A stretch of DNA of 50,029 bases from Acetobacterium malicum subsp. dehalogenans DSM 11527 (GCF_000472665.1 NZ_AXAC01000036.1:1-50029), one strand, 5' to 3'; counted from the stretch's first letter, positions 8,399 through 18,378 are shown. Numbers and translations: made by a program. Notes: a model not told the origin generated them from the sequence alone.

Positions 8399-8989
8399 CT
8401 ATGCCTTTTTCGTTTTCCAATTAATGAGGCCAATTAAAAGACCAAGGGTTAAAAATGCCCCAGGAGGTAGGATCATTAACAATATCGGTTCATATGCTTC
8501 TCCGAACAGTGAAAATCCAAAAATACTTCCAGCCCCTAAAATTTCGCGGATCGAGCCAAGAACTGTTAAAGCCAGCGTAAAACCAAGACCCATTCCCAAA
8601 CCATCCGCAAATGAGTCGGCAATACCATTTGTAAAAGCAAAAGCTTCTGCCCGAGCCAGAATAATACAGTTTACAACAATCAACGGAATAAATATCCCCA
8701 GTGCCGCATCAAGTGCCGGTACATAGGCTTTCATCAACATCCCGATAATCGTTACAAAGGAAGCAATAACAACAACAAAAGCCGGAATTCTGATATTATC
8801 AGGAATCACTTTTCGCAGTGCTGAGATGGCTACATTCGAACCAATCAGTACTGCCATGGTTGCCAGACCCATCCCCATCCCGTTAATGGCTGACGTGGTA
8901 ACCGCAAGGGTTGGACACATCCCCAGTACAAGAACAAAGGTAGGGTTTTCTCGTATGATACCACGAGTTAGATTTTTAAAAAAATTCAT
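8399..8989 (-). CDS. rnfE: Rnf complex membrane subunit RnfE
   Basis: A 196-residue membrane protein of the RnfE/NqrD family, paralogous to RnfA in inverted topology. FKNLTRGIIRENPTFVLVLG at the start and the VNCIILARAEAFA segment with its conserved Cys are diagnostic. About six membrane helices are visible. It stands between rnfG and rnfA in the usual order, with short gaps and a GGAGG site before the ATG. Confidence 0.97.
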   Translation of the reverse strand: MNFFKNLTRGIIRENPTFVLVLGMCPTLAVTTSAINGMGMGLATMAVLIGSNVAISALRKVIPDNIRIPAFVVVIASFVTIIGMLMKAYVPALDAALGIFIPLIVVNCIILARAEAFAFTNGIADSFADGLGMGLGFTLALTVLGSIREILGAGSIFGFSLFGEAYEPILLMILPPGAFLTLGLLIGLINWKTKKA

Positions 8990-9004
8990 CTCTATATTTC
9001 CCTC

Positions 9005-9628
9005 CTATTTCGACAAAGTCTGGTAAACTTGAATCGATGTATTTACACCTTCAGTAACCGCTCTAGAAGTAATGGTAGAACCAGTAATAGCCTGAATTTC
9101 ATTACTGCCTTCTTTAGCGGTACCTTTTACCACAACCAACTCTTCTGTTGCCGATTTTCCGGTAAACTGATCATTCCATTCACCGGTAGCTAAAGCTCCC
9201 AAGCCAGGAGTTTCGTTGTGCTTAATGATGGTAATTCCTGAGATGACCCCATCCGACGAAATACCGGTCAGCACTTGAACTTCTCCTGAATAACCGCTGG
9301 TTGGACCCGTTTTGACCGTGTATCCGACGACTTCGCCGTTATTGGTGCCGATGTATACTTCCAGGAGTTCTTCGGGAGTTTCCATGTTGATTTCTTCAGC
9401 AATTTTTGCTACATCTTCAACTGGTACTTCTTCAAAATCAGTTGCGTCTGGAAGAACTTCCTGACGGGCGACAGTATTAGCCTGGATATTCATTTCTTCA
9501 ATGGTTCCCGCTGTTACATAATTTGTTAATGCCAATGCACAGGCAGCCACAGCAGAAATGACAAACAAAATTAATCCGAGTTTAAAAACGACTTTCCAGT
9601 CGATTTGTACTTTTTCTTTGGTTTCCAT
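9005..9628 (-). CDS. rnfG: Rnf complex FMN-binding subunit RnfG
   Basis: A 207-residue protein with one N-terminal membrane helix (about 12-34) and an extracytoplasmic FMN-binding domain. The covalent flavin motif is seen as AITGSTITSRAV, where the Thr carries FMN through a phosphoester bond. NETPGLGALATGEWNDQF is the conserved loop of the family. The start ATG overlaps the rnfD TAA stop by one base, so the two genes are coupled. Confidence 0.96.
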   Translation of the reverse strand: METKEKVQIDWKVVFKLGLILFVISAVAACALALTNYVTAGTIEEMNIQANTVARQEVLPDATDFEEVPVEDVAKIAEEINMETPEELLEVYIGTNNGEVVGYTVKTGPTSGYSGEVQVLTGISSDGVISGITIIKHNETPGLGALATGEWNDQFTGKSATEELVVVKGTAKEGSNEIQAITGSTITSRAVTEGVNTSIQVYQTLSK

Positions 9629-10578
9629 TATGCTTTAGCCTCCTTTTTGACCTTAGTCACACCATAGATACGTTCTTTGGTGAAGCGTTCAATCAGAGGT
9701 GTTGCAACATTCATCAGCAGAATTGAGTAAGAACATCCTTCTGGATATCCGCCATAAATACGGATGATCATGGTAATTAAGCCACAACCGACGGCATAAA
9801 TAATTTGACCTTTTGCTGTAACTGGTGAGGATGCATAGTCAGTTGCCATAAAGAAGGCCCCCAACATAACACCACCTGAAACAATATGTACAATTGGATC
9901 CTGTCCAACTAGCAACGCAAAAATTCCCACTGTTAATAAATAGATGGTTGGAATTCTCCAACTGATGATTCCTTTGAAGATAAGGTACAGTCCACCAACT
10001 AATAGCGCAAGGGCTGAAATCTCACCGATACAGCCATAAACACCGTTAAGTCCGGTGAAAAGATCGATTGCTGAAGGAGTCGCTTCGCCAGCCTTTAATA
10101 AGGCCAGTGGTGTTGCGGTTGTTACTGTATCAGTTACAGGAATATAAGCAGTACTGGTCATATGTCCTGGCCAGGATGCCAACAGGAAGGCTCTCGCTGC
10201 CAGAGCAGGGTTGATAAAATTCTGACCTAAACCACCAAAACATTGTTTAACGATGGCAATGGCAAACACAGAACCGACAACAGCGAGCCACCAGGGTGCA
10301 TTAATCGGTAAGTTGAATGCTAAAAGCACACCCGTTACAACCGCACTCCAGTCATTGACGGTAATCGGTTTTTTGAGCAGTTTTTGAATAACCGCTTCTG
10401 TAACCACTGACGAGATAACACAAATAGCTACTAGTGCCAACGCCCATACCCCAAAAACAAATCCTGCGACAGCCAATGCAGGTAACAAAGCAATAATAAC
10501 ATTTTGCATAATATTGGCTGTGGAATGTTTTGCCCGGATATGGGGGGATGATGACACTGTAAGATTTAATTCATTCAT
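9628..10578 (-). CDS. rnfD: Rnf complex membrane subunit RnfD
   Basis: A 316-residue membrane protein of the NqrB/RnfD family with about ten membrane helices. The FMN-attachment motif is TTATPLALL, close to the usual S/T-G-A-T-P-L. SSPHIRAKHSTANIMQNVIIAL at the N-terminus is typical. A TTG lies one codon upstream, but the ATG at 10578 has better spacing to AGGAGG. It overlaps rnfG by one base and follows rnfC by about ten bases. Confidence 0.96.
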   Translation of the reverse strand: MNELNLTVSSSPHIRAKHSTANIMQNVIIALLPALAVAGFVFGVWALALVAICVISSVVTEAVIQKLLKKPITVNDWSAVVTGVLLAFNLPINAPWWLAVVGSVFAIAIVKQCFGGLGQNFINPALAARAFLLASWPGHMTSTAYIPVTDTVTTATPLALLKAGEATPSAIDLFTGLNGVYGCIGEISALALLVGGLYLIFKGIISWRIPTIYLLTVGIFALLVGQDPIVHIVSGGVMLGAFFMATDYASSPVTAKGQIIYAVGCGLITMIIRIYGGYPEGCSYSILLMNVATPLIERFTKERIYGVTKVKKEAKA

Positions 10579-10589
10579 CAATATTCCTC

Positions 10590-11921
10590 CTAATTTCCTT
10601 TTCTTCGTTGCGCGATAATTTCACGTTTAGCCACACGAATGGATGATACCAGGGTTCGTTTCGCAGGACAGATATAAGAACAGCTTCCGCATTCAATACA
10701 ATCCATGGCATGGTTTGATTCACATTTATCCCAGTTATTCCGTTGCGAATACTCAGCAATATAAAGTGGTTGTAAATGAATTGGACAGACCCCCACACAT
10801 TTACCGCAGTGAATACAGTTTGATGGTATCGCAATTTTTGCAGACTCTTTGCTTAAACAAAGAATACCTGATGTTCCCTTCATAACCGGAATTTCAGTTT
10901 CAAATTGGGTAACGCCCATCATCGGTCCACCGGAGATTACTTTTCCAGGGTCAGATGAGAAGCCACCACACTGGTCAATCACCGATTGAAAAGGCACACC
11001 GACGCGAATTTCCATAGTTTGCGGATTTTTAATGGCATCGCCAGTACAAGTCAGATACCGCTTATATAAAGGCATCCCCGTTGTCATAGACTCTGCTATT
11101 TGAGCTGCTGTACCAACATTCATAACGACGACGCCAGCATCTGCAGGCAGTGCCCCCGAGGGAACTTCGCGACCTGTGATTGCCGCAATTAGTTGCTTCT
11201 CTGCACCCTGTGGATACTTTGTGTGCAGTGAATAAACTTCCAGTCTGCTATCGTTTCCAATTGCTTTTACAAGCGCTTCGATGGCATCGGTTTTATTATC
11301 TTCCACACCGATAAAACCCTTTTCAACGCCAACCGCTTTCATGGCTGCTTTTAATCCCATGACAACCTTTTCAGCTTGATTCAGCATTAAGTGATGATCA
11401 GCTGTTAAGTAGGGCTCGCATTCAGCACCATTTAAGACAACACAATCAACTTTTTTGTCTGGTGGAATCGCCAATTTTACGTGAGTTGGAAAGGTTGCCC
11501 CGCCAAGACCAACAATACCAGAATTCAGAACCATTTTTTTAATGGCATCTGCGTCCATTTCTTCTAAAGTACCATATGGTTTGATACTTGGATCGATGGT
11601 ATCTAAACCATCCGATTCGATCACAACCGACATGACCCGATCACCCGATGCATGTGGACGTTCTTCAACCGCAACAACTTTTCCAGAGACACTGGCATGT
11701 ACCGGTACGGAAACAAAACCATTTGGTTCTCCGACTCTCTGTCCAAGAAATACCTGATCGCCTTTTTTTACGATCGGTGTACAAGGTGCCCCAATGTGCA
11801 GCGACATGGGTATGATCACCATTTCCGGCTTTGCGCCAAAGCCCAGAGGAACTTCAGCAGTACTTTCCTTTCTATAGGGTGGGTGGATTCCCCCCTTAAA
11901 GGTTCCATGTTTTACATTCAT
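10590..11921 (-). CDS. rnfC: Rnf complex soluble subunit RnfC (NADH site)
   Basis: A 443-residue peripheral subunit that exchanges electrons with NAD. It starts with the family segment GTFKGGIHPPYRKEST and carries the Rossmann-like NADH/FMN region (VGLGGATFPTHVKL, LNGAECEPYLTADH). Two ferredoxin motifs follow: CIHCGKCVGVCP near 375 and CIECGSCSYICP near 415. It is the first gene of the operon; GAGGGGTG lies about 13 bases before the ATG. Together with rnfDGEAB it forms a ferredoxin:NAD oxidoreductase that in Acetobacterium drives Na+ export; the ion used here is inferred. Confidence 0.97.
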   Translation of the reverse strand: MNVKHGTFKGGIHPPYRKESTAEVPLGFGAKPEMVIIPMSLHIGAPCTPIVKKGDQVFLGQRVGEPNGFVSVPVHASVSGKVVAVEERPHASGDRVMSVVIESDGLDTIDPSIKPYGTLEEMDADAIKKMVLNSGIVGLGGATFPTHVKLAIPPDKKVDCVVLNGAECEPYLTADHHLMLNQAEKVVMGLKAAMKAVGVEKGFIGVEDNKTDAIEALVKAIGNDSRLEVYSLHTKYPQGAEKQLIAAITGREVPSGALPADAGVVVMNVGTAAQIAESMTTGMPLYKRYLTCTGDAIKNPQTMEIRVGVPFQSVIDQCGGFSSDPGKVISGGPMMGVTQFETEIPVMKGTSGILCLSKESAKIAIPSNCIHCGKCVGVCPIHLQPLYIAEYSQRNNWDKCESNHAMDCIECGSCSYICPAKRTLVSSIRVAKREIIAQRRKGN

Positions 11922-12247
11922 CTTAAGTCAAACACCCCTCAAATTAAATTTTTTACACAAGAGAAACTGTATACTTGTATATATAGGCAGTATCATAACA
12001 TATAAATTATTTTTTTTCCATACGTATTGATAAATTTGTTTAAAATAATACTGTACCCACCGGGCCCATAAAAAAAATGGTAATTTATAGTTCTAAAAGT
12101 ATAAATTTTAGACTGTAATTACCATTTTAAGGTGACCATTTATATGATTAAAATCACAAATGCACTATATGGCATTTGTTACTATATTAACAAGTAGGTT
12201 TTCGAGTCAGTTTTTTTGTCATAAAGAGTATTATTTTGTCATTTTGC
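11922..12247 (-). other. Intergenic region before rnfC: leader, possible promoter and upstream terminator
   Basis: No coding frame is seen. Nearest the gene is an AT-rich leader. On the minus strand TGTTATGAT (about 12000-11992) is an extended -10 box that could serve the rnf operon, although a matching -35 is weak. Farther up is the large hairpin listed separately, which ends the aminopeptidase transcript, so the rnf operon is very likely transcribed on its own. Confidence 0.45.
12066..12128 (-). terminator. Long-stem terminator after the aminopeptidase gene
   Basis: A perfect 12-bp inverted repeat (aaaatggtaatt at 12074-12085, aattaccatttt at 12117-12128) surrounds an inner tctaaaa/ttttaga stem. 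On the minus strand the hairpin runs into eight T. Confidence 0.75.
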
Positions 12248-13684
12248 CTACGCTAGAAAAGTTTTGTACCCTTTGTAGCACATATACAGGTCAACTTTGG
12301 ATGCCAATTCAAAGGGTGAATGCATACTCAGCAACGCCGGACCACAATCCAGTACATCCATCCCATATTCAGCCAGAATATGGGCAATGGTGCCGCCGCC
12401 GCCAAGATCCACCCGACCCAGTTCCCCCATCTGCCAGATTACGCCGGCAGCTTCCAGGGTTTTTCGCATTTTTCCCATAAACTCGGCATGAGCGTCATTG
12501 GACCCAGATTTTCCACGAGCGCCGCCGTACTTTGATAAGACCATTCCTTTGCCAATATATGGAGCATTTCCTTTATCATGGGTACCGGTAAAGTTAGGAT
12601 CAACCCCAGCAGTAACGTCAGCAGAGAGCATTTCAGAATTCATAAAACATCGACGCATGGCCATTTCTGGTTTTTTTACATCGATCAGATCAATCAGCTC
12701 GGCTACTGTGTTCTCAAAAAAACGAGAATGCATGCCCGTGTTGCCAACACTGCCGATTTCTTCCTTATCAGCCAGAATCACACAAAGGGTGCGGTTTGGG
12801 ATTGTTTCCTGGTCGAGTATGGCCCGCAACGCCGTATAGGCGCAGATCCGATCATCCTGTCCATATCCGCCGATCAAACTTTCATCAAAACCAACGTTAC
12901 GAGCTGCTCCGGCTGGTACCACTTCCAATTCAGCGGTGGCAAAATCTTCTTCCAACATCCCGTATTTTATGTAAAGATGATTGAGAATATTGAGTTTAAC
13001 CCCGTCTTTGAGATCCTTTTCGGGATAAGGCTGACTGCCAACAATAATATTCAGCCCTTCTCCTGTGATTCCTTCCGTCATTTTTTTGGTATTTTGTTCT
13101 TGAGATAAATGAGGCAATAGGTCAGTGATACAGAAAACCGGATCTTCTGGTGCTTCTCCAATGGAAATATTAATCCTCTTGCCGTCTTTTTTTACTACTG
13201 TGCCATGCATGGCCAAAGGTATCGTCACCCAGTGGTATTTTTTTATTCCACCATAATAGTGGGTTTTGAAAAAAGCCATGTCATCGCTTTCGTAGAGTGG
13301 CGACGGTTTTAAATCCAGCCGGGGCGAGTCAATATGAGCGCCGATAATGGCCATCCCCTGCTCAATCGAATCGCTGCCGGCGACAAAGAAAACCACGGTT
13401 TTTTCTTTATGAACCATGTAGACCTTATCCCCGGGATTGATTTTCCCGGCATTTTGATAGGCTTCCAGTGGCTTGAACCCGGCTTTTTCGGCCAGATCAA
13501 CACTGAGTGTCACACATTGTCGTTCAGTTTTTCCGACGGTCAGAAAGTGGATGTAGTCATCGCTGATTGCTTTGACCTTTATCGCATCTTCATCACTGAG
13601 GTCTTTCCACGCCAGCTCCCATTTTTTACCCAGTTGCTCCTGAAGCAAAGCCCCAGGGCTCTTTTCTTTGTCTTTATTATTCAT
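12248..13684 (-). CDS. M18-family metallo-aminopeptidase
   Basis: A 478-residue zinc aminopeptidase related to aspartyl aminopeptidase and yeast Ape1. Expected metal and catalytic segments are present: GAHIDSPRLDLKP (first zinc His and bridging region), ILADKEEIGSVGNTGM (catalytic and zinc Glu), and the terminal SMHSPFELASKVDLY with a zinc His. Cytoplasmic, with no signal peptide. The longest frame begins at a TTG at 13708, but AAGGAGG lies inside that extension and points to the ATG at 13684, which I use. It is the last gene of a five-gene minus-strand run that begins with mutL. Confidence 0.93.
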   Translation of the reverse strand: MNNKDKEKSPGALLQEQLGKKWELAWKDLSDEDAIKVKAISDDYIHFLTVGKTERQCVTLSVDLAEKAGFKPLEAYQNAGKINPGDKVYMVHKEKTVVFFVAGSDSIEQGMAIIGAHIDSPRLDLKPSPLYESDDMAFFKTHYYGGIKKYHWVTIPLAMHGTVVKKDGKRINISIGEAPEDPVFCITDLLPHLSQEQNTKKMTEGITGEGLNIIVGSQPYPEKDLKDGVKLNILNHLYIKYGMLEEDFATAELEVVPAGAARNVGFDESLIGGYGQDDRICAYTALRAILDQETIPNRTLCVILADKEEIGSVGNTGMHSRFFENTVAELIDLIDVKKPEMAMRRCFMNSEMLSADVTAGVDPNFTGTHDKGNAPYIGKGMVLSKYGGARGKSGSNDAHAEFMGKMRKTLEAAGVIWQMGELGRVDLGGGGTIAHILAEYGMDVLDCGPALLSMHSPFELASKVDLYMCYKGYKTFLA

Positions 13685-13727
13685 CGCAATTTCCTCCTTA
13701 GTTTCCAACCTGATTATAAATTTCTAT

Positions 13728-13901
13728 TTACTTGTCGACGATTTCGATATTGTCCAGTTGAGCTCTTAAATTTGTTCTGATAGCCGACAGATATTCGGCT
13801 CGCAGTGTCATTTGCTCATCCGATTCATCTTCACTCAGCCCGCATTCTTTTTTCTTTCGGGCCAATTCGTTGATTCGATCAATTTTTTCTTTAGTTATCA
13901 T
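13728..13901 (-). CDS. DUF896 / UPF0291 (YnzC-like) small protein
   Basis: A 57-residue protein beginning MITKEKIDRINELARKKK, with the conserved LSEDESDEQMTLRAEYLSA helical hairpin and an ISEVD-like end (DNIEIVDK). This matches the DUF896 family of short two-helix Firmicute proteins; YnzC of Bacillus subtilis is the model. Its role is not established, and some members lie in the SOS regulon. A GTG three codons earlier is possible, but GAGGTG is correctly spaced for the ATG at 13901. Confidence 0.88.
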   Translation of the reverse strand: MITKEKIDRINELARKKKECGLSEDESDEQMTLRAEYLSAIRTNLRAQLDNIEIVDK

Positions 13902-13932
13902 GTTTCTCACCTCTATTTATTTATCCAAATTT

Positions 13933-15255
13933 TTATATTTTTACGATTTGTTTATCCAATAGGCGCTGAAGGCTGAGCAAAATGCCCAGCTTTCCGTGAA
14001 AATGGGTCAGTCCGCCCTGAAAATAAACATAATATGGCTCCCGCATCGGGGCGTCAGCAGAGAGTTCAATGGAAGAACCCTGAATAAAGGCGCCGGCTGC
14101 CATAATAATGGGATCTGAATAGCCGGGCATATCCCATGGTTCAGGAGTGGCCTGGCTGTCCACCGGGGCCGCTTCCTGAATTGCCCGACAAAATGTTTTC
14201 ACCCCTTCAGCTGTTTTTAAACAGACGCTTTGAATGATGTCACTGCGATAGTCCATTACTTCAGGGCAAACGGCAAAGCCCAGTTTTTTATAACAGGCTG
14301 CTAAAAGCACCGCCGACTTAATCGCCTGGGCTACCACCGTTGGTGCCAAAAAAAGACCTTGCAGCAGAGTTCGATTTATTCCCAAAGTCGCACCTGTTTC
14401 TCTGGCTACTCCGGGGGCGGCCAGACGGCAGGCCGCCAGATGAACCAGATCCGCCCGACCAGCGACATAACCGCCAGTCGGAGCCAAGCCACCACCGGGG
14501 TTTTTGATCAGCGATCCGGCCATCAGATCGGCACCAATGGATACTGGTTCGACCCGATCCAAAAATTCACCGTAGCAGTTATCGACAAAAATAACTACAT
14601 CTGCTTTTACCGCACGAATTTTTTTAATCATCGCTGCCATGTCATCGATGCTAAGTGCCGCCCGCCAGCTATAACCGGTGGATCGCTGCAGATAGATCAT
14701 TTTCGTATTTGCGGTAATGGCGGCAACAATGGCCGTTTCATCAAAACTCCCGTCAGGCAGCAATTCAATCTGATCATAGGTCACCCCAAATTCTTTAATG
14801 GTTCCCTGGCCAACACAGGCCTCTTCCAGTCCGATTACGCTACGTATGGTATCGTATGGCGAACCGGTAATGGCCAGTAAATGGTCACCGGGCCGCAATA
14901 CCCCATATAGTGCCAACGAAATCGCGTGGGTTCCCGATGAAATATGGGGTCTCACCAATGCGTCTTCGGCACCGAAAACATCGGCGTAGATGGTTTCAAC
15001 AACTTCCCGTCCAACGTCGTCATAGCCATAGCCGGTGGAAACGGTGAAGTGACGATCTCCCAATCCTGCCTTTTGCATCGCTTTGATGACCCGATACTGA
15101 TGGAGTTCTGACAGATCATCGCGTTTTTTAAGTTGAGAATGAACTTCGTCTTCAACTTTTTTTACGAAATCGATGACCTCTGCCGAAATTTCAAATTCCT
15201 GTTCAAGATAGGTTTTAATGTCCTTTTGTATATTCAAACAATTACTCACTTTCAT
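13933..15255 (-). CDS. PLP-dependent methionine gamma-lyase / 'aluminium resistance' family protein (YnbB-like)
   Basis: A 440-residue aminotransferase-fold enzyme of the Cys/Met metabolism PLP class. ISSGTHAISLALYGVLRPGDHLL binds the cofactor phosphate; VDNCYGEF supplies the Asp to the pyridine nitrogen; AGSLIKNPGGGLAPTGGYVAG carries the Schiff-base Lys. The family is annotated as aluminium resistance or methionine gamma-lyase family protein. In many Firmicutes it lies next to miaA, as here. It overlaps the 3' end of miaA by 14 bases. Substrate cannot be told from the sequence. Confidence 0.9.
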   Translation of the reverse strand: MKVSNCLNIQKDIKTYLEQEFEISAEVIDFVKKVEDEVHSQLKKRDDLSELHQYRVIKAMQKAGLGDRHFTVSTGYGYDDVGREVVETIYADVFGAEDALVRPHISSGTHAISLALYGVLRPGDHLLAITGSPYDTIRSVIGLEEACVGQGTIKEFGVTYDQIELLPDGSFDETAIVAAITANTKMIYLQRSTGYSWRAALSIDDMAAMIKKIRAVKADVVIFVDNCYGEFLDRVEPVSIGADLMAGSLIKNPGGGLAPTGGYVAGRADLVHLAACRLAAPGVARETGATLGINRTLLQGLFLAPTVVAQAIKSAVLLAACYKKLGFAVCPEVMDYRSDIIQSVCLKTAEGVKTFCRAIQEAAPVDSQATPEPWDMPGYSDPIIMAAGAFIQGSSIELSADAPMREPYYVYFQGGLTHFHGKLGILLSLQRLLDKQIVKI

Positions 15256-16207
15256 TTATTGGTTCGAGTTGAGGCATAATCAAATTAAGGGATTCCTCAA
15301 TCTGGGTCTGCACCGTTCTGGTTTCATTCATTTTCAGCCATTGGATCCGATCATCCTTGCGAAACCAGGTCATTTGACGTTTAGCATAGTGGCGGGAATC
15401 CCGTTTTAAAATAGTGACTGCTTCCGCCAGTGTGGACGTTCCTTCCAGATAAGGTTTCAGTTCCTTGTAACCGATCGCCTTCAATGCCGTCAGATTCCAG
15501 TCATATCCCCGTTCAACCAGCATTTTAGTCTCATCAATGAGGCCTTCCGTAATCATCAGATCGACCCGGCGGTTTATTCGATCATAAAGGGTCTCCCGAT
15601 CCCAGTCCAAACCCAGCATGACATAATCGTAGGGAACTTCCTGTTTTTTTGTCTCTTCATCAAAATGAGATTTCGGTTTGCCCGTGAGCTCATAAATTTC
15701 CAGCGCCCGGATGATCCGATTCAGATTATTGGGATGAACGATTTGTGCCGTAGCTGGATCTATCGTTTTAAGCCGCTCAAACAAAGCTTCTTTCCCCAGG
15801 ACTTCAGCTTCGGCCGTTAGCCGCCACCGTATTATTTCATCACTGTCCTTTTTCTGAAAATCCCAGGGTAGCGTGAGACTGTTGATATATAATCCGGTCC
15901 CCCCTATTATAATAGGAAGCTTTCCTTTTGAAAGAATGGCTTCGATGGCTTCCAATGCTGCTGCTTTATACTTTGCCACACTGAATTCTTCATCTGGAGA
16001 CACACAATCAACCAGGTAATGGGGGACCCCCTGCATTTCTTCTAAAGTAACCTTCGCCGTACCAATGTTCATATATTTATAAATTTGCATGGAGTCAGCG
16101 GAAATGATTTCCCCATCGAGTTTTTTGGCAAGTGCCACGCCCAAGGCAGTTTTCCCGCTGGCCGTCGGTCCTACCACTACTAATACTTTGGGTTTTTTAG
16201 CTTCCAT
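15242..16207 (-). CDS. miaA: tRNA dimethylallyltransferase
   Basis: A 321-residue enzyme that prenylates A37 of tRNAs reading U-starting codons. The P-loop GPTASGKTALGVALAK, the DSMQIYKYMNIGTAK segment, and the tail QMTWFRKDD are characteristic. It follows mutL with almost no gap and overlaps the PLP lyase, so the cluster is surely cotranscribed. mutL-miaA adjacency is common in bacteria. Confidence 0.97.
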   Translation of the reverse strand: MEAKKPKVLVVVGPTASGKTALGVALAKKLDGEIISADSMQIYKYMNIGTAKVTLEEMQGVPHYLVDCVSPDEEFSVAKYKAAALEAIEAILSKGKLPIIIGGTGLYINSLTLPWDFQKKDSDEIIRWRLTAEAEVLGKEALFERLKTIDPATAQIVHPNNLNRIIRALEIYELTGKPKSHFDEETKKQEVPYDYVMLGLDWDRETLYDRINRRVDLMITEGLIDETKMLVERGYDWNLTALKAIGYKELKPYLEGTSTLAEAVTILKRDSRHYAKRQMTWFRKDDRIQWLKMNETRTVQTQIEESLNLIMPQLEPINESE

Positions 16208-16208
16208 C

Positions 16209-18371
16209 TTATATCACCCGTTTAAATAATTTCATTAATTCATATTCCTTTAACCTCATTATGATGGGACGGCCATGGGGACAGGTATAGGGATTACTCA
16301 GTTTCATCAGATTCTCAAGAAGTTTTCTGATTTCAGCCTGAGTCAAAGATTGGCCGCCCTTGATAGCTGCTTTACAAGCCATGGTAATGATTTTATTTTT
16401 TGCCTTTTCGGAAAAAACCGTTTTGTTATCAATATTTTCGTCACTTTCAAAGAGATTTTCTTCAATCATTGCTTTTAATAAGTCCGGACTTTGAGGTTCC
16501 CCCAACAATACCGGGACACTGCGCACCAGCAGGGTCTCTTCCCCAAAAATATCGCAGTCATAACCCAAGTGCTTGTACTCAGCCAACCGAATCTCAATCC
16601 CCGTTAGATCTTTAGGACGAATCTTTAAAGGGATCGGAGTCATCAAGCCCTGACTGGGAAGCCCTTCCTTGTGATCAAATATTTCCATCAGCTCCTGAGT
16701 TAGAAAAGCTTCATGGGCAGCATGTTGATCGAGAAGATAGATTTCTTTGTCGCCCTCCAGAAGAATGTACACATTAAACAGCTGTCCGACAATTTTCATA
16801 TTGTTCAGATCCTTAACATCTTTTTTTACAACCGATAACGCGCTTGTTCTCAACGTGTTTTTTTCTGGATTTTCCTGATTCAGCTCATATATCCCCGGGG
16901 CTTCAGTAACGCGATTAGGAAGATTCGATGATAAGATTACCTCAGCTTTCGCTGATAGTACTCCCTGTTTATCTTTGCTGATTTCTGATATTGGTGCCTC
17001 TTTTAATTTAACTTCTGATTGTCCTGAGACCACAGTGACTGGACGATGATCGTCATTCCGTTTTTGCGACAATTCTTTTGTTTTACCAATACTCGGCTCA
17101 TGATCAAAGCGGTCCGTCATTTGATTTGCCTTCATCGATTCTAACAAATTCGGATCACTCTCTGGGAGTGCTACTTGCTGGATCATCGTTTCAATGGTAG
17201 TTTGATCTTCGACTAAAGCCTGTTGAGTCGATGCCACCGGAACTTTTGCTTTTGCTTCGCTGTACTGATTGTTTAATTCAGGTTCATCCAGATCACTGTT
17301 GTCAGCTGGCTTGTTATTAAAACGATTCTTGTTCTCGTGGTTTTTAGCGTAATCATTATCCGCGGTTCCCAGTTCTACAATCAGATTGGTATTTCTGAGG
17401 GTTTCCCGGATTCCCTGCTTAAAGAGCAGACAGACCAGACTTTCATTTAGTATTTTTATTTCGGTTTTAGCCGGATGAATGTTTACGTCCAACATTCGAC
17501 CAGGCAGTTCCATAAAAATAATGCCCAGCGGATGCTGATGTTTCATGCTATAACCCTCATAAGCTTCATCCAGAGCCTGAGCCAGGCGGTTGTTTTTGAT
17601 ATAGCGTCCATTAATAAAAAACACCTGGTCGTCGCGATGGTTTCGCAGGGTTTTAAGGTTTCCCACAAAACCTGCCAGCTTCATGGGTTTGTTCTCATAA
17701 TCCAGAGCGATCAGATTATCGGCCATCTCAAGTCCATAAAGCCCCTTGATCACATCCATCACCTTGCCTGTTCCTGGGGTATCAAGGACAATTCGTCCAT
17801 TGCTGCTGAGCTCGAAGCGAATCCCCGGATGGGAAATAGCAATTTTCTCCAACAGATCGCGAACGATTATTTCCTCTTTTTTATCCTTTTCCATATGTTT
17901 GCGACGGGCCGGGGTATTATAGAACAGATCACTCACCGTTATCTCGGTACCGCGATTATAAGCGCAGACCCGCTGATTGAGAAGCTTCCCCCCTTCAAAC
18001 AGGGTTAGACTGCCAACCTCTTCGTGCTCGAAGCGGGTGGTAATCTGGACCTTGGCGACAGCCGAAACACTGGACAAGGCCTCGCCTCTAAACCCCAGTG
18101 ATTCGATGGATTCCAGATCTTCGATGGTCGACAACTTACTGGTGGCATGGCGCTTAAAGGCCAGCGGAATTTCGTTATACGCAATACCGCAACCATTGTC
18201 CCGGACCGTAATCCGATTTTTTCCGCCCGCCTCGACGATCACGGTAATCTGGTCAGCACCGGCATCAATGGCATTTTCTACCAATTCTTTGACTACCGAC
18301 ACCGGTCGGATAATCACCTCACCGGCTGCTATTTTATTAATTGTTTCGTTATTTAACATCTTAATTTTCAT
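16209..18371 (-). CDS. mutL: DNA mismatch repair protein MutL
   Basis: A 720-residue mismatch repair protein. The N-terminal GHKL ATPase motifs are present: ELVENAIDAGADQI, DNGCGI and GFRGEALSSVSAV. A long charged linker covers about 340-520. The C-terminal endonuclease region has DQHAAHEAFLTQEL, ACKAAIKGG and CPHGRP. In the DQHA-X2-E-X4-E motif the last Glu is replaced by Gln, with a Glu one residue later; the residues known to be essential (Asp and the first Glu) remain. No Shine-Dalgarno sequence precedes the ATG. Instead a TATAAT box ends seven bases before it, so the mRNA may be leaderless. Confidence 0.96.
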   Translation of the reverse strand: MKIKMLNNETINKIAAGEVIIRPVSVVKELVENAIDAGADQITVIVEAGGKNRITVRDNGCGIAYNEIPLAFKRHATSKLSTIEDLESIESLGFRGEALSSVSAVAKVQITTRFEHEEVGSLTLFEGGKLLNQRVCAYNRGTEITVSDLFYNTPARRKHMEKDKKEEIIVRDLLEKIAISHPGIRFELSSNGRIVLDTPGTGKVMDVIKGLYGLEMADNLIALDYENKPMKLAGFVGNLKTLRNHRDDQVFFINGRYIKNNRLAQALDEAYEGYSMKHQHPLGIIFMELPGRMLDVNIHPAKTEIKILNESLVCLLFKQGIRETLRNTNLIVELGTADNDYAKNHENKNRFNNKPADNSDLDEPELNNQYSEAKAKVPVASTQQALVEDQTTIETMIQQVALPESDPNLLESMKANQMTDRFDHEPSIGKTKELSQKRNDDHRPVTVVSGQSEVKLKEAPISEISKDKQGVLSAKAEVILSSNLPNRVTEAPGIYELNQENPEKNTLRTSALSVVKKDVKDLNNMKIVGQLFNVYILLEGDKEIYLLDQHAAHEAFLTQELMEIFDHKEGLPSQGLMTPIPLKIRPKDLTGIEIRLAEYKHLGYDCDIFGEETLLVRSVPVLLGEPQSPDLLKAMIEENLFESDENIDNKTVFSEKAKNKIITMACKAAIKGGQSLTQAEIRKLLENLMKLSNPYTCPHGRPIIMRLKEYELMKLFKRVI

Positions 18372-18378
18372 GGAAAGT

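Noticed and set aside
16700-16760. MutL endonuclease inactivated by a Glu-to-Gln change
   Set aside because: The essential Asp and first Glu of the DQHA motif and the CPHGRP motif are intact, so loss of activity is not supported.
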